Part shown: in pieces, positions 23,008 to 31,760 of the stretch
Numbering within the stretch: position 1 is the first letter of the stretch
Layout of the letters: the number at the start of each line of letters is the position of its first letter
Origin: an uncultured Veillonella sp.
GTDB taxonomy: Bacteria; Bacillota; Negativicutes; Veillonellales; Veillonellaceae
NCBI RefSeq assembly: GCF_900545795.1
Contig: NZ_URAR01000020.1
Coordinates: 1 to 35,600, forward strand
DNA: 35,600 nucleotides
Direction: 5' to 3'
Notes under the pieces: model-generated
Seen by the model: the letters and a program-made list of their open reading frames with translations, nothing else
Database searches by the model: none
Told to the model about the DNA's origin: nothing
Program-made: the position numbers and the translations under genes

Positions 23008-23334
23008 ATGGGATTACAACATCTTGAATTTGAATTAAAGTCAGAAAATACACAGGCTCTAGCACCTGAATGGTTTCATGTTGGTGTAACAGGGTCTGGT
23101 GACTTAGAAGTAATATTTGAGCGCAATGACTTTGGTGGCAATGTAAAAGCAAAGGTTTGCACACCTGTTCATGGCTTTGATGCAATATGGGAAAAAATGT
23201 TACAAAAATTTGTTGATGATACTGGCGTAGGTAATATCCTTATTGATATCAATGATGATAATGCAACACCTATCGTTGTATATATGCGATTACGTCAGGC
23301 TTTAGCAGAAGCAAATCGAAAGGAGGTTAAATAA
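23008..23334 (+). CDS. madE: Malonate decarboxylase acyl carrier protein (delta subunit)
   Basis: A 108-aa carrier of the MdcC/MadE family. GVTGSGDLEVIFE (26-38) contains Ser30, the expected attachment point of 2'-(5''-phosphoribosyl)-3'-dephospho-CoA, whose thiol bears acetyl or malonyl. It is not a phosphopantetheine ACP of the fatty acid type. AAAGGAGG lies upstream. Its stop is immediately followed by the madC ATG, and AGGAGG for madC lies within its end. The prosthetic group needs mdcB and mdcG, both present downstream. Confidence 0.93.
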   Translation: MGLQHLEFELKSENTQALAPEWFHVGVTGSGDLEVIFERNDFGGNVKAKVCTPVHGFDAIWEKMLQKFVDDTGVGNILIDINDDNATPIVVYMRLRQALAEANRKEVK

Positions 23335-24294
23335 ATGAAAGATTGGAAATCATTGGAAAAGAGCAGCTTTTTTGAAGCGAGCGCTCGTGATAGAGCAATT
23401 GGCATTTGTGATGAAGGTACCTTTACAGAATTGCTCGGGCCTCAAGATAGATTTGTAAGTCCACATCTACCAGTTCTTGGTGCAGCTATTGAGTTTGATG
23501 ATGGAACTGTTACTGGTGTCGGTTTAGTTGGCAAACATCCAGTATTTGTAGTGTCTATGGAAGGTAAGTTTATTGGTGGATCTATTGGTGAAGTTAATGG
23601 CGCCAAAATGGTTAATACACTTAAATTAGCCTTAAAGACTGCTAATGAAATTAAAGAAAAGTATCCTAATGAATATGAACAAAGACGTCCATTAGTTGCT
23701 ATTTCTTTTGAAACTGGTGGTGTTAGACTTCATGAAGCTAATGCAGGGTTGTTAGCCCATGCAGAAGTAATGGATGCAATCCAAGATTGCCGTAGAATTT
23801 TACCTGTTGTAGGTATTGTAGGTTCTAAAGTTGGCTGTTTTGGTGGCATGGGATTCGTTGCTGCAGCAACTGATGTAATCATCATGAATGAAGAAGGTCG
23901 TATTGGCTTGACTGGCCCAGAAGTAATTGAACAAGAAATGGGTAAAGACGAGTTTGATGCATCTAATAAAGCCCTTGTATATAGAACAACAGGTGCAAAA
24001 CATAAATATATTATTGGTGATTGCAACTATTTACTTGAAGACGTAATTGGTGAGTTTAATAAAACTTTAAAAGAAGTTGCAGACTTATCAATGGATGAAA
24101 TTGAAAAAATGCGACGCATTGGTTCTTTAGAACTTGTTCAAGAACAACAAGAGTTAGTTAAACTTGTTGCTGAAACTCAACCAAGTGACTCTACAGATAT
24201 GTGGAAACTTTGGGGGAATGAAGATCCAATGAATTTGCCAGAGCTTTCAACTTCTGAGTTCTTAAAAGTTGTTCGTCGTAGAGAAAGACCATAA
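23335..24294 (+). CDS. madC: Malonate decarboxylase carboxyltransferase beta subunit
   Basis: A 319-aa crotonase-fold carboxyltransferase subunit (MadC; MdcD in non-biotin enzymes). With MadD it transfers the carboxyl group of malonyl-S-ACP to biotin on MadF, leaving acetyl-S-ACP. Typical stretches are SFFEASARDRAIGICDEGTF, PLVAISFETGGVRLHEANAG and IVGSKVGCFGGMGFVAAATDVIIMNEEGRIGLTGPEVIE. It begins directly after the madE stop and ends 15 nt before madD, with matching ribosome sites, so subunits are probably made in balanced amounts. Confidence 0.93.
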   Translation: MKDWKSLEKSSFFEASARDRAIGICDEGTFTELLGPQDRFVSPHLPVLGAAIEFDDGTVTGVGLVGKHPVFVVSMEGKFIGGSIGEVNGAKMVNTLKLALKTANEIKEKYPNEYEQRRPLVAISFETGGVRLHEANAGLLAHAEVMDAIQDCRRILPVVGIVGSKVGCFGGMGFVAAATDVIIMNEEGRIGLTGPEVIEQEMGKDEFDASNKALVYRTTGAKHKYIIGDCNYLLEDVIGEFNKTLKEVADLSMDEIEKMRRIGSLELVQEQQELVKLVAETQPSDSTDMWKLWGNEDPMNLPELSTSEFLKVVRRRERP

Positions 24295-24309
24295 GGAGGA
24301 GGAATAAAC

Positions 24310-25200
24310 ATGTTTGAAATGGAAAATACGATGATTGGTCGTGGCCGTGATGCAATTGACATGATTGTTGACGAAAACTCCTTTGATGAAAATAAAATCG
24401 GTGCTTATGAATTTGAGGTGGATTATGGTCCAGGTTCAGTAGTAGGGACAGCTGTGCTAGAAGGTGAAACTGTTACTATTATTGCCAATGATGCTATGGC
24501 CTTCAATGACCGCTTCCCTGTTGTTTTTGGTGGGGTTATTGGTCTTGAAGAAGGCTACAAAATGGCTACAGCTGTTTATAAAACTATTGAAACAGATAAA
24601 GATAAACCTCTAGCTGAAAAAAGACCTATCGTTTTAATCGTTGATACTCCGGGCAATGGTCCAGGAAAAATGGAAGAAATTGCGGGGATGAATAAAGCGA
24701 CAGGAGCCTATCAATTGGCTTTAGCTGAAGCAAGAAAAACTGGTCACCCTATTATTGCTATGGTAATTGGCCGTGCTATATCTGGTGCGTTCTTGTGTCA
24801 TGGTTTACAAGCTGATGAGATTTTAGCATTGTCAAAAGATTTTGGCACTATGATTCACGTAATGCCTATTACTTCCGTTGCTCGTATTACAAAGATGGAT
24901 ATTGAACGACTAGAAGAATTATCAAAAGTGAATCCAGTGTTCGCACCTGGCGTAGACTTTTTCTATAACTTAGGTGGTGTAAAAGAAGTAGTAAACAACA
25001 CCGAGGATATGCGCTCTGTTATTTCTAAACGCATAAAAGAAGTTCAGGAATTAAAAGCAGCCGGTGAAATTGAAAAATTAGGTCCATGGGGACGTGGACT
25101 TGATGGTTGTGAACGAGGTGGACGTACACATCGTATGGAAACAATCAAAAAAATGAATGAAGAGTTTGACGCGATTTCTGATAAGTATATTAATGCGTAA
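24310..25200 (+). CDS. madD: Malonate decarboxylase carboxyltransferase gamma subunit
   Basis: A 296-aa partner of MadC (MadD; MdcE in non-biotin enzymes), also crotonase fold. FNDRFPVVFGGVIGLEEGYKMA, VLIVDTPGNGPGKMEEIAGMNKATGAYQLALAEAR and AMVIGRAISGAFLCHGLQADEILAL are family-like, the last forming the oxyanion region. AAGGAGGAGG lies before the ATG. The terminal HRMETIKKMNEEFDAIS tail is as expected. Confidence 0.93.
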   Translation: MFEMENTMIGRGRDAIDMIVDENSFDENKIGAYEFEVDYGPGSVVGTAVLEGETVTIIANDAMAFNDRFPVVFGGVIGLEEGYKMATAVYKTIETDKDKPLAEKRPIVLIVDTPGNGPGKMEEIAGMNKATGAYQLALAEARKTGHPIIAMVIGRAISGAFLCHGLQADEILALSKDFGTMIHVMPITSVARITKMDIERLEELSKVNPVFAPGVDFFYNLGGVKEVVNNTEDMRSVISKRIKEVQELKAAGEIEKLGPWGRGLDGCERGGRTHRMETIKKMNEEFDAISDKYINA

Positions 25201-25234
25201 TTTGCGCAATTAAAGTCAAAGGAAATCGGCGCGT

Positions 25235-26341
25235 ATGAAAGATATTCTTTCAGAAATAAGTTCAATGGTTAGAATGTTTGGTTCATCCCCAACATTAGAA
25301 GAAATGCCTAGAAGAACTTTATTAGACAAAGGTATTGCTGGGCCTACAGCGGCTCATGTAATAGAAGAGGTTCATACACCTCTAAATTTAGCTTATTTAA
25401 CATTTACTTCAGGATCATCTGCGTTTCAAAATATTGTTGGTATTACTCATGAAGAATTAGCTTTGCGAAAAGAAGCAGCTTTTAGGATTTTTAAGTTAGC
25501 TGGGCTTAAGCAAGACGATAAAGTTTTAGTAACATACCCACCATTAGTGAATGTATTTTCTGGTGATGCATTTAAGGAATATGGTCTTCAATGTGAATTT
25601 CTGATACGTTCAAGCCGAGATGCTTTTTTAGTATCTTTGTGTGAAGAGCAACCAGTTGCTATCATTGGTGAGTCATCATTTTTGCGTGTAGCTTTAGAAG
25701 ATGCAAAGAAAATGGGGTTAGTTGATTTACTTCCTAAAAGAGTAAATATATTAACAGCGGGGACTCCATTAGATTTAGAATTGTTGCCTATTGCTGAAGA
25801 GGTTTTGAATGCACAGGTATTTGACTTATATGGCTGTCAAGAATTTGGCTGGTTATGTTGTAATGGTGTACCTGTTCGAGATGATATTACTTTAGTAAAG
25901 TCATCTAGCAAGAAAGAACAAGATTTCTTTGAAGTTGTTGTGGGTGGTCTCCCAACGGGTGATAGCTTCCCAGTTTCAAATAATGGGCACATTTGTAATT
26001 CTGATGGAAAAATAATTACTTATCGTCGAGAGCGTACGTATCCTGAATATGAAGTTGTTGTAAGAGCCACTACATTAAGTTCGGCGACCACAATACAACG
26101 AGTAGCCAGAAGTATCTTACGAATTAAAGGACGTATTGTGAAAGTAAGTCCTCATGTTAAAGTGAATTCAGAAGAAACTGTCTTGGAACTTTGTTTAGAT
26201 CCGTATGCAATGGAGTCTTCAAATGATCAAATTATTATCCAAGGAAAGGATAAGACGAAATTGTTTGATGATTTAGTAAGCTCGCAAGTTAATTATCAAC
26301 AGAAAGCAAAAAAAGATCCAACATGGATAAAAAGAAAATAA
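25235..26341 (+). CDS. madH: Acetate:SH-ACP ligase (ACP activation), MadH
   Basis: A 368-aa AMP-forming acyl ligase. The FTSGSSAFQNI segment (about 58-68) is the phosphate-binding loop of the adenylate-forming family and FDLYGCQEFGW (about 192-202) is the A5 YG-x-x-E motif. It is shorter than acetyl-CoA synthetases. In Malonomonas rubra MadH acetylates the free thiol of the ACP with acetate and ATP to start the catalytic cycle; position after madD is the same here. The ATG follows AAAGGAA at about 10 nt. The 3' end overlaps the next gene by 19 nt. Confidence 0.87.
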   Translation: MKDILSEISSMVRMFGSSPTLEEMPRRTLLDKGIAGPTAAHVIEEVHTPLNLAYLTFTSGSSAFQNIVGITHEELALRKEAAFRIFKLAGLKQDDKVLVTYPPLVNVFSGDAFKEYGLQCEFLIRSSRDAFLVSLCEEQPVAIIGESSFLRVALEDAKKMGLVDLLPKRVNILTAGTPLDLELLPIAEEVLNAQVFDLYGCQEFGWLCCNGVPVRDDITLVKSSSKKEQDFFEVVVGGLPTGDSFPVSNNGHICNSDGKIITYRRERTYPEYEVVVRATTLSSATTIQRVARSILRIKGRIVKVSPHVKVNSEETVLELCLDPYAMESSNDQIIIQGKDKTKLFDDLVSSQVNYQQKAKKDPTWIKRK

Positions 26342-27003
26342 AAAGACACAATTTAGTCTTTATTTCTGATGAAGCAAAGCAAAAAATTTTGGTAGATTTT
26401 AAAGATAATCCTGATTATCAATTATTAGAAGAACTTTTTGAGGGGCCTATTGACACTCCAGGTTTTATAAGAAGACCCGATAGTGTTATTGACAATGATT
26501 GCATATCTTTGGGCTTCGTTCATTCTAGTCGATATAATGGGAAAAGATTTCGTTTTGGAGTTGAAATTTTAAAAAAGCATGCAGTTGCTTTGTTAACTCC
26601 TTATGATGTGTTTGAACAATATATACGTAAAGATGTATTAGATGATGCCTCTTATTTATATATATATCTTAAACAAATTAAAGACTTGGCTAAAGTATAT
26701 AACGTGAAGTTGGGGATATTAGGATCCATAAGCTTAGAATTAATTACTGGACGCTCATATACAGATGAGAATTCAGATATTGATTTATTAGTTAGTCCTG
26801 CGCCTTATGAAACTTTACAACAATTTTATAAAGAGGCTAATGCATTAAATAAAACGATTAATCTTGATTTGGAAGTGGATCTACCAAATGGCTTCGGAGT
26901 GAAACTAACTGAAGTATTTATGGAAACCAGCATGGTGCTTGGAAAAAGTTTAAATGAAGTTAAATTATTATATCGATCAGAAATCGAGAAGTTTTTAGTA
27001 TAA
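26323..27003 (+). CDS. mdcG: Malonate decarboxylase holo-ACP synthase (phosphoribosyl-dephospho-CoA transferase), MdcG-like
   Basis: 226 aa. GSISLELITGRSYTDENSDIDLLV (about 138-161) is the nucleotidyltransferase signature (GS followed by D-x-D) seen in MdcG, which moves triphosphoribosyl-dephospho-CoA to the ACP Ser with loss of pyrophosphate. The position corresponds to madK in Malonomonas rubra. The N-terminal part is less conserved. It overlaps madH by 19 nt and has only a weak ribosome site, so translation is probably coupled. It acts with mdcB to make holo-MadE. Confidence 0.85.
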   Translation: MDKKKIKRHNLVFISDEAKQKILVDFKDNPDYQLLEELFEGPIDTPGFIRRPDSVIDNDCISLGFVHSSRYNGKRFRFGVEILKKHAVALLTPYDVFEQYIRKDVLDDASYLYIYLKQIKDLAKVYNVKLGILGSISLELITGRSYTDENSDIDLLVSPAPYETLQQFYKEANALNKTINLDLEVDLPNGFGVKLTEVFMETSMVLGKSLNEVKLLYRSEIEKFLV

Positions 27004-27026
27004 GTAATACAAAAGGAGAATTTATT

Positions 27027-27236
27027 ATGGAAATCAAATCTCGTGTACCAGGAAAAATCGTTCGTATTGAAAAAGAAGTTGGCGAAAAAGTTGCAGTTCG
27101 TGACGTATTAATCGTTATGGAAGCTATGAAAATGAAACAATTAGTGCCATCTCCAGTAGAAGGCGTTGTAAAAGAATATAAAGTTCAACCTGGTGACCGT
27201 GTAAGTGCAGGTCAAGTTGTAGCAATTGTTGAATAA
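27027..27236 (+). CDS. madF: Malonate decarboxylase biotin carrier protein
   Basis: A 69-aa stand-alone biotinyl domain. The EAMKM motif puts the biotinylated Lys at residue 35. No Ala/Pro-rich linker is present, so it is shorter than many biotin carriers. AAAGGAG lies upstream. It shuttles the carboxyl from MadC/MadD to MadB and is the likely substrate of the operon's biotin ligase. A strong hairpin follows 15 nt after the stop. Confidence 0.94.
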   Translation: MEIKSRVPGKIVRIEKEVGEKVAVRDVLIVMEAMKMKQLVPSPVEGVVKEYKVQPGDRVSAGQVVAIVE

Positions 27237-27251
27237 TATGTAATTTTGTTT

Positions 27252-27285
27252 TGGTTATCTCCGCTCTTAGCAGTGGAGATAACCA
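27252..27285 (+). promoter_or_regulatory. Intra-operon hairpin between madF and madL
   Basis: TGGTTATCTCC (27252-27262) pairs perfectly with GGAGATAACCA (27275-27285); with one wobble and two more pairs the stem reaches 14 bp around a 6-nt loop. No T-run follows, so it is not a simple terminator. It may protect the 3' end of upstream mRNA or lower expression of the transporter genes. Confidence 0.75.
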
Positions 27286-27305
27286 TTATGCTATGGGGTG
27301 ATATT

Positions 27306-27695
27306 ATGATTATCAATGGTGTAGCTTTATTAGCATTTTGTTACTTAGCCGGTATTTTTTTAGGTGATATATTAGGTGTTGCATTAGGGGTAAAAGCTAA
27401 TGTAGGTGGCGTAGGTTTTGCTATGCTATTACTAATAATTCTGTCTAATAAAGGGATCGATGCAGGTTGGCTTGATAAAAAGGGACAAGAAGGTATTGCG
27501 TTCTGGTCAGCAATGTATATTCCTATTGTTGTTGCTATGAGCTCAATTCAGAATGTTGCGGCAGCAATTTCTGGTGGGAGCGTAGCTATATTAGGTGGCG
27601 TATTAGGGGTTGTTTTTGGCTTTGTTTGTATTCCTGTGCTAAGTAAGATGGCGCCTAAAAAGAATTACTGGAGGTGTTTATTATGGATTTTATGA
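27306..27695 (+). CDS. madL: Malonate transporter, MadL subunit
   Basis: A 129-aa membrane protein of the MadL family, which together with MadM forms a sodium- or proton-coupled malonate importer. About four hydrophobic helices, GIFLGDILGVALGVKANVGG near the N terminus. Start 27306 follows GGGGTGAT; the in-frame ATG at 27246 lies at the edge of the preceding hairpin and has no ribosome site. It overlaps madM by 13 nt. Confidence 0.9.
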   Translation: MIINGVALLAFCYLAGIFLGDILGVALGVKANVGGVGFAMLLLIILSNKGIDAGWLDKKGQEGIAFWSAMYIPIVVAMSSIQNVAAAISGGSVAILGGVLGVVFGFVCIPVLSKMAPKKNYWRCLLWIL

Positions 27696-28438
27696 CTATG
27701 CTAACCAATTTGTTAGTAAAAAATGGTTTGATTTTTGCTTTTTTACTAATCGGTATTACTAATTTAGTCGCCTATAAAGTTGCTGGTTTTTCTAAAGGCC
27801 GTATCCATGGATCTGCTGTAGCAATATTTCTTGGTCTAGTGCTTGCATATATAGGTGGTGGCTCTAAAGGTATTGCATCGATTCCATTATTTGCTGGTGT
27901 AGGTTTGATGGGTGGTGCAATGTTTAGAGACTTTGCAATTGTTTCAACTGCATTTGGCGCAGACTTAAGAGAGATAAAAAAAGTTGGGTTTGTAGGTGTA
28001 CTTTCTCTAGTTTTTGGTTTAATTACATCTTGGATTGCAGGGGTTGCGATTGCTTATGCATTCGGTTACACTTCTGTTGTTGATTTATGTACTATTGGTG
28101 CGGGGGTTGCTACTTTTGTTGTGGGCCCAGTAACAGGAGCAGCTTTAGGAGCTTCTTCAGAAGTTATTGCTATATCTATAGCCGCAGGGGTTGTTAAGTC
28201 AGTTTTAGTTATGATTTTAACACCGGTTGTAGCGAAAATCGTTGGGATTGACAATCCACAATCTGCCATGGTGTTTGGTGGCATTATGGGAACGACATCA
28301 GGAACGGCAGCAGGTATTGCAGCTGTAGATCCTAAATTAGTTCCATATTGTGCTATGACAGCTACTTTCTATACAGGTTTTGGCTGTTTAACTTTCCCTT
28401 CCGTATTCTATTTATTGACTAAAGCTATTTTTGGTTAA
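27683..28438 (+). CDS. madM: Malonate transporter, MadM subunit
   Basis: A 251-aa membrane protein of the MadM family with about seven hydrophobic segments, partner of MadL. GRIHGSAVAIFLGLVLAYIGG and VFGGIMGTTSGTAAGIAAVDP are recognisable. Start 27683 has GGAGGT 7 nt upstream; an in-frame GTG nine nt earlier overlaps that site. It overlaps the madL end by 13 nt, so the subunits are coupled. Confidence 0.9.
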   Translation: MDFMTMLTNLLVKNGLIFAFLLIGITNLVAYKVAGFSKGRIHGSAVAIFLGLVLAYIGGGSKGIASIPLFAGVGLMGGAMFRDFAIVSTAFGADLREIKKVGFVGVLSLVFGLITSWIAGVAIAYAFGYTSVVDLCTIGAGVATFVVGPVTGAALGASSEVIAISIAAGVVKSVLVMILTPVVAKIVGIDNPQSAMVFGGIMGTTSGTAAGIAAVDPKLVPYCAMTATFYTGFGCLTFPSVFYLLTKAIFG

Positions 28439-28496
28439 CTATTGGCTTAAAGGAGAGAGTTGGTTAGTCTGAATTTATAATATGAGGATAGTTGAA

Positions 28497-29414
28497 ATGA
28501 TAGATGATAGATTATATGAGAGGCAATTTTCTCCTTTAAGTTTTGATTTGGATAATGTCAGTCAATATTTAACACAAGCTATTTTATTGGAAGTTTGTAC
28601 CCATCCAAAACCAGGTTTGGTAACAAAAAAATCTAATGGATCTCATAAAGATATGGATGTTTTTACATTTATGATGAGCTCGGCGGTTTTAAGTAAGGCC
28701 TTCAATGACCTTTATGTAATTGGGAAAAATTATAAAGGGCCGGTTACAGGCTTACTGAAAGAAATAAGAGCGTATGGTGTCGATGCTGAGAAAGAATTAC
28801 TGCGAGTGACTTCTGGCATTAATACACAGCGCGGTATTTTGTTTGCCGGGGGCGTTTTAAGTGGTGCAGCTGGTTATATTAAAGGGCAGCAGTTTGAAGA
28901 TGACAAATTAATACCTACTATAAGGGCAATGACTTTTAACTTGGTTGATAATGAACTAAAAGGTATTACAGGTAAAGGAAGTACAGCAGGCGAAAAGCTA
29001 TATAATAAATATGGCATTACAGGGATTCGAGGAGAAGTAGCAGAGGGTTTTCCTAGTGTACTAGAGGTGGGGTTACCAGCGCTAGAGTTTGCACAAGAAA
29101 ATGGTGCTACTATTAATGACTCACTGGTTCATACTTTAATAGCTTTGATGACATTGGTAGAAGATAGTAATGTTGTTTGGCGGACGGACTTTGATACCTT
29201 ACAAATCATAAAGAATAAGGCTAAAGAAGTGTTAACTTTAGGTAGTGTTTTTTCGGAGAAAGGCCGTTCCTACATAAATCAGCTAGGCAATTATTGCGAA
29301 GAAAAGAATATTAGTCCAGGTGGATCGGCTGATTTGCTTTCAATCACAATCGCTTTATATTTAATGAAACATAAGTCTTTTGCTAGTAGGATTGATTGTT
29401 CTTCTAGCTTATAG
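28497..29414 (+). CDS. mdcB: Triphosphoribosyl-dephospho-CoA synthase (CitG/MdcB family)
   Basis: A 305-aa enzyme that makes 2'-(5''-triphosphoribosyl)-3'-dephospho-CoA from ATP and dephospho-CoA, the precursor of the ACP prosthetic group. EVCTHPKPGLVTKKSNGSHKDMD (about 28-50) is the family signature, with SPGGSADLLSITIAL near the C terminus. Start 28497 has GAGGATA 6 nt upstream; the ATG at 28482 adds five residues without a ribosome site. It is the last gene of the operon (equivalent to madG, which lies at the front in Malonomonas rubra) and is followed by a terminator. Confidence 0.92.
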   Translation: MIDDRLYERQFSPLSFDLDNVSQYLTQAILLEVCTHPKPGLVTKKSNGSHKDMDVFTFMMSSAVLSKAFNDLYVIGKNYKGPVTGLLKEIRAYGVDAEKELLRVTSGINTQRGILFAGGVLSGAAGYIKGQQFEDDKLIPTIRAMTFNLVDNELKGITGKGSTAGEKLYNKYGITGIRGEVAEGFPSVLEVGLPALEFAQENGATINDSLVHTLIALMTLVEDSNVVWRTDFDTLQIIKNKAKEVLTLGSVFSEKGRSYINQLGNYCEEKNISPGGSADLLSITIALYLMKHKSFASRIDCSSSL

Positions 29415-29442
29415 AGAATTAATTTAATATCTTATCTAATAT

Positions 29443-29475
29443 GAGAAAATACAATTTTGTGTTTTCTCTTTTTTA
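29443..29475 (+). terminator. Terminator of the malonate operon
   Basis: GAGAAAATACA (29443-29453) pairs with 29458-29468 (one wobble) over an ATTT loop, followed by six T. Confidence 0.9.
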
Positions 29476-29634
29476 TTTGGGTCATTATTGAAGGTCTTTA
29501 TGTTAAAAGTGCATAGCTTTAATGTTATTGTAGATGGGCTTTTTAATACATTTTTGAAATTATCCCTTTTAAATTTGCCGTATATATCTGTTATTGATAT
29601 AGTCGAGGAGTGTTTTTACCTTTCTTTGTATTAT

Positions 29635-29660
29635 GTATACATGCTATAATTTACTTAACA
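29635..29660 (+). promoter_or_regulatory. aspA upstream promoter with motif shared with hcp
   Basis: GTATAC, then TGC and TATAAT (29645-29650, extended -10) followed by TTACTTAACA. The 14-mer CTATAATTTACTTA (29644-29657) is identical to 2773-2786 in the hcp control region, and GTATAC precedes it in both. This suggests a common regulator site overlapping the -10. The leader would be about 245 nt. Confidence 0.55.
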
Positions 29661-29813
29661 ACATATTGTCTTTCATAATAAGAAAATACATATTTGTATT
29701 ATATATTTTGGTTTAAAGCATAATTGAGTTGGGCTAAGAGAATGTAAAAGGCAATACTTGAGATGACTACATATTAATTGCAGTTGCTATGATATTACTA
29801 CGATAGATACAGT

Positions 29814-29862
29814 TTGAGAGGTTTGAGCTGTAAATATAATGTAGGCTCTAAAGGGTTAGAGC
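29814..29862 (+). promoter_or_regulatory. Possible second aspA promoter and leader hairpin
   Basis: TTGAGA (29814-29819) and TATAAT (29835-29840) have a short 15-bp spacer. The hairpin GCTCTAA (29845-29851) with TTAGAGC (29856-29862) would form at the start of that transcript. The rest of the 29476-29902 gap shows only A/T-rich DNA with one more small dyad (AATACA/TGTATT, 29685-29700). Confidence 0.4.
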
Positions 29863-29902
29863 TATTTCTTTAGGAAGTTTTTTATAAAGAAAGAGGTCAT
29901 GT

Positions 29903-31318
29903 ATGCGTAAAGAACGGGATTTTTTAGGTGAATTAGAAGTTGCTGATGAGTTGTATTATGGTGTACAAACATTACGAGCTCTAGAAAACTTCAACATTAC
30001 TGGCAAGCATTTAGACCATGATTTTATTCGTTCTATGGCGATGGTTAAGAAGGCCTGCGCACTAGCGAATATGAAAACAGGGCGCATGGATGAAACAATT
30101 GGCAATGTCATTGTTCGTGCTGCTGACGAAGTAATAGCGGGTGGCTTTATTGATCAATTCCCAGTAGATCCAATCCAAGGTGGCGCTGGCACGTCCTTCA
30201 ATATGAATATGAATGAAGTGTTGGCAAATCGTGGCCTCGAATTATTAGGCCATCCAAAGGGAAGTTACGATATTATATCTCCAAACAATCATTGTAATAT
30301 GGCGCAGTCTACTAATGACACATTCCCAACAGCTATTAAAGTATGTGCTATCTTAAAGAGCAAGCCTTTAATCGCAGCATTACAACGCCTAGTAGATGAA
30401 TTAGAGCGTAAAGCAGAAGAGTATAAAGAAATCTTGAAGATGGGACGTACTCACTTACAAGATGCGGTGCCTATTACATTAGGTCAAGAAATGGGGGCTT
30501 ATGCTTCTGGTATTCGCCGCGGCATTAAGCGTATTGAGTCTGCTATTGTAGCAGCCCACACAGTAAATATGGGGGCTACAGCTGTTGGTACGGGGCTTAA
30601 TGCAGAGCCTAAATATATTCGCGATGTAGTAGGTGAATTGTCCGCTGTGGTAGGCGAAGAATTTTACACGGCTGAGAACTTAATTGATGCCACTAATAAT
30701 ACGGACATCTTTGCTGATATCTCTAGTGGTTTGAAGGTAACTGCACTAGTACTTATTAAAATGGCCAATGACTTCCGCCTTATGGCATCCGGCCCACGCT
30801 GTGGCATTGGGGAATTGAAATTGCCACCTCGTCAACCAGGTTCTAGTATTATGCCAGGTAAGGTAAACCCTGTTATTGCAGAAGTACTTAACCAAGTATG
30901 TTATCAAGTAGTATCTAATGATTTAGCGGTTACATTAGGGGTTGAAAACGGACAGTTTGAACTTAATGTAATGGAACCGGTGATTGCTTATAATCTATTT
31001 AACTCTATGTGTTACCTTAAAAATGGGGTAAATACATTTGTTGATAAACTATTAATTGACCTTGAAGTTGATCGCGAACGTTGCCAATACTGGTTAGATC
31101 GCAGTGTTGGTATTGTAACAGCTTTATTGCCACATATTGGTTATGAAAATACCTCAGCCTTGGCGAAGGAAGCGTATACTACAGGACGTTCTATTAAAGA
31201 GATTATATTGGAAAAAGGACTCTTGTCCGAAGCAGATATGAATCATATTTTATCTCCAGCTGAAATGACTAAACCAGGGATTGCCGGGGCAGACATTTTA
31301 AAAGCAAAGGGGAATTAA
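29903..31318 (+). CDS. aspA: Aspartate ammonia-lyase
   Basis: A 471-aa homotetrameric lyase of the fumarase/aspartase superfamily: L-aspartate to fumarate plus ammonia. It begins MRKERDFLGELEVADELYYGVQT, typical of AspA rather than fumarase. The active-site loop GSSIMPGKVNPV (about 312-323), GRTHLQDAVPITLGQE and NMAQSTNDTFPTA are intact. GAGGT lies 8-9 nt upstream. In Veillonella-like metabolism the fumarate can feed reduction to succinate and then propionate, a sodium-linked decarboxylation. It is monocistronic. Confidence 0.95.
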   Translation: MRKERDFLGELEVADELYYGVQTLRALENFNITGKHLDHDFIRSMAMVKKACALANMKTGRMDETIGNVIVRAADEVIAGGFIDQFPVDPIQGGAGTSFNMNMNEVLANRGLELLGHPKGSYDIISPNNHCNMAQSTNDTFPTAIKVCAILKSKPLIAALQRLVDELERKAEEYKEILKMGRTHLQDAVPITLGQEMGAYASGIRRGIKRIESAIVAAHTVNMGATAVGTGLNAEPKYIRDVVGELSAVVGEEFYTAENLIDATNNTDIFADISSGLKVTALVLIKMANDFRLMASGPRCGIGELKLPPRQPGSSIMPGKVNPVIAEVLNQVCYQVVSNDLAVTLGVENGQFELNVMEPVIAYNLFNSMCYLKNGVNTFVDKLLIDLEVDRERCQYWLDRSVGIVTALLPHIGYENTSALAKEAYTTGRSIKEIILEKGLLSEADMNHILSPAEMTKPGIAGADILKAKGN

Positions 31319-31396
31319 AATAGATTGGCAGAGCTAGCTTATAATACTGAGCTTAAGACTACAAGCTAGATTCTAGACCATATATGATGAAAAAAC

Positions 31397-31480
31397 ACCT
31401 TAATTAAGTATATATGTTAGCATTAGTACCTGGAATAGCTCGATGGCTAAGCTTGCTCTATACTGATTAAGGTATTTTTT
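31397..31480 (+). terminator. Long branched terminator after aspA
   Basis: ACCTTAAT (31397-31404) pairs with ATTAAGGT (31466-31473), then A and six T. Pairing continues inward with AGTATA (31407-31412) and TATACT (31459-31464) and an inner TTAGC/GCTAA arm. As at 1832-1937, the apical part is large (over 40 nt). Confidence 0.7.
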
Positions 31481-31530
31481 GTTACTATTTATGCAATTTG
31501 TAAAATATATTGACTGATTATAAAAATATT

Positions 31531-31559
31531 TTGACAAAGCACATATACCATGATAGAAT
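31531..31559 (+). promoter_or_regulatory. rpoB promoter
   Basis: Consensus TTGACA (31531-31536), 17-bp spacer, TAGAAT (31554-31559) preceded by TGA (extended -10). Start of transcription near 31566 gives a leader of about 280 nt. Confidence 0.85.
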
Positions 31560-31688
31560 TATAAATTGCAAATGTACTTTGTTGAATGAATAAAACTAAT
31601 CAATTATAATTCATTAGCGCTATTCTGGCAAGTACTAATTGATATGACTATAACACTGTTAGTGATGAAGGTAGATCTTCCAAGGTTG

Positions 31689-31760
31689 TGTTGACCAAAG
31701 GTGAAGCAAGGTTCAAAAAATAAAAGTAAGAGCCTTGCTTATTTTGTCATTGTGTCAACA
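31689..31760 (+). promoter_or_regulatory. Nested stem structure in the rpoB leader
   Basis: TGTTGAC (31689-31695) pairs with GTCAACA (31754-31760), enclosing AAGCAAGG (31704-31711) paired with CCTTGCTT (31733-31740). A near-duplicate TTTGTC(A)TTGTGTCA occurs at 31743-31757 and 31781-31794. The inner stem followed by ATTTTGT is only weakly terminator-like. No known ribosomal-protein leader type is recognised. The rest of 31319-31846 holds the aspA terminator and the rpoB promoter. Confidence 0.5.

Noticed and set aside
27246..27305. Upstream in-frame extension of madL
   Set aside because: The codons come from the madF-madL hairpin; the ribosome site supports 27306.
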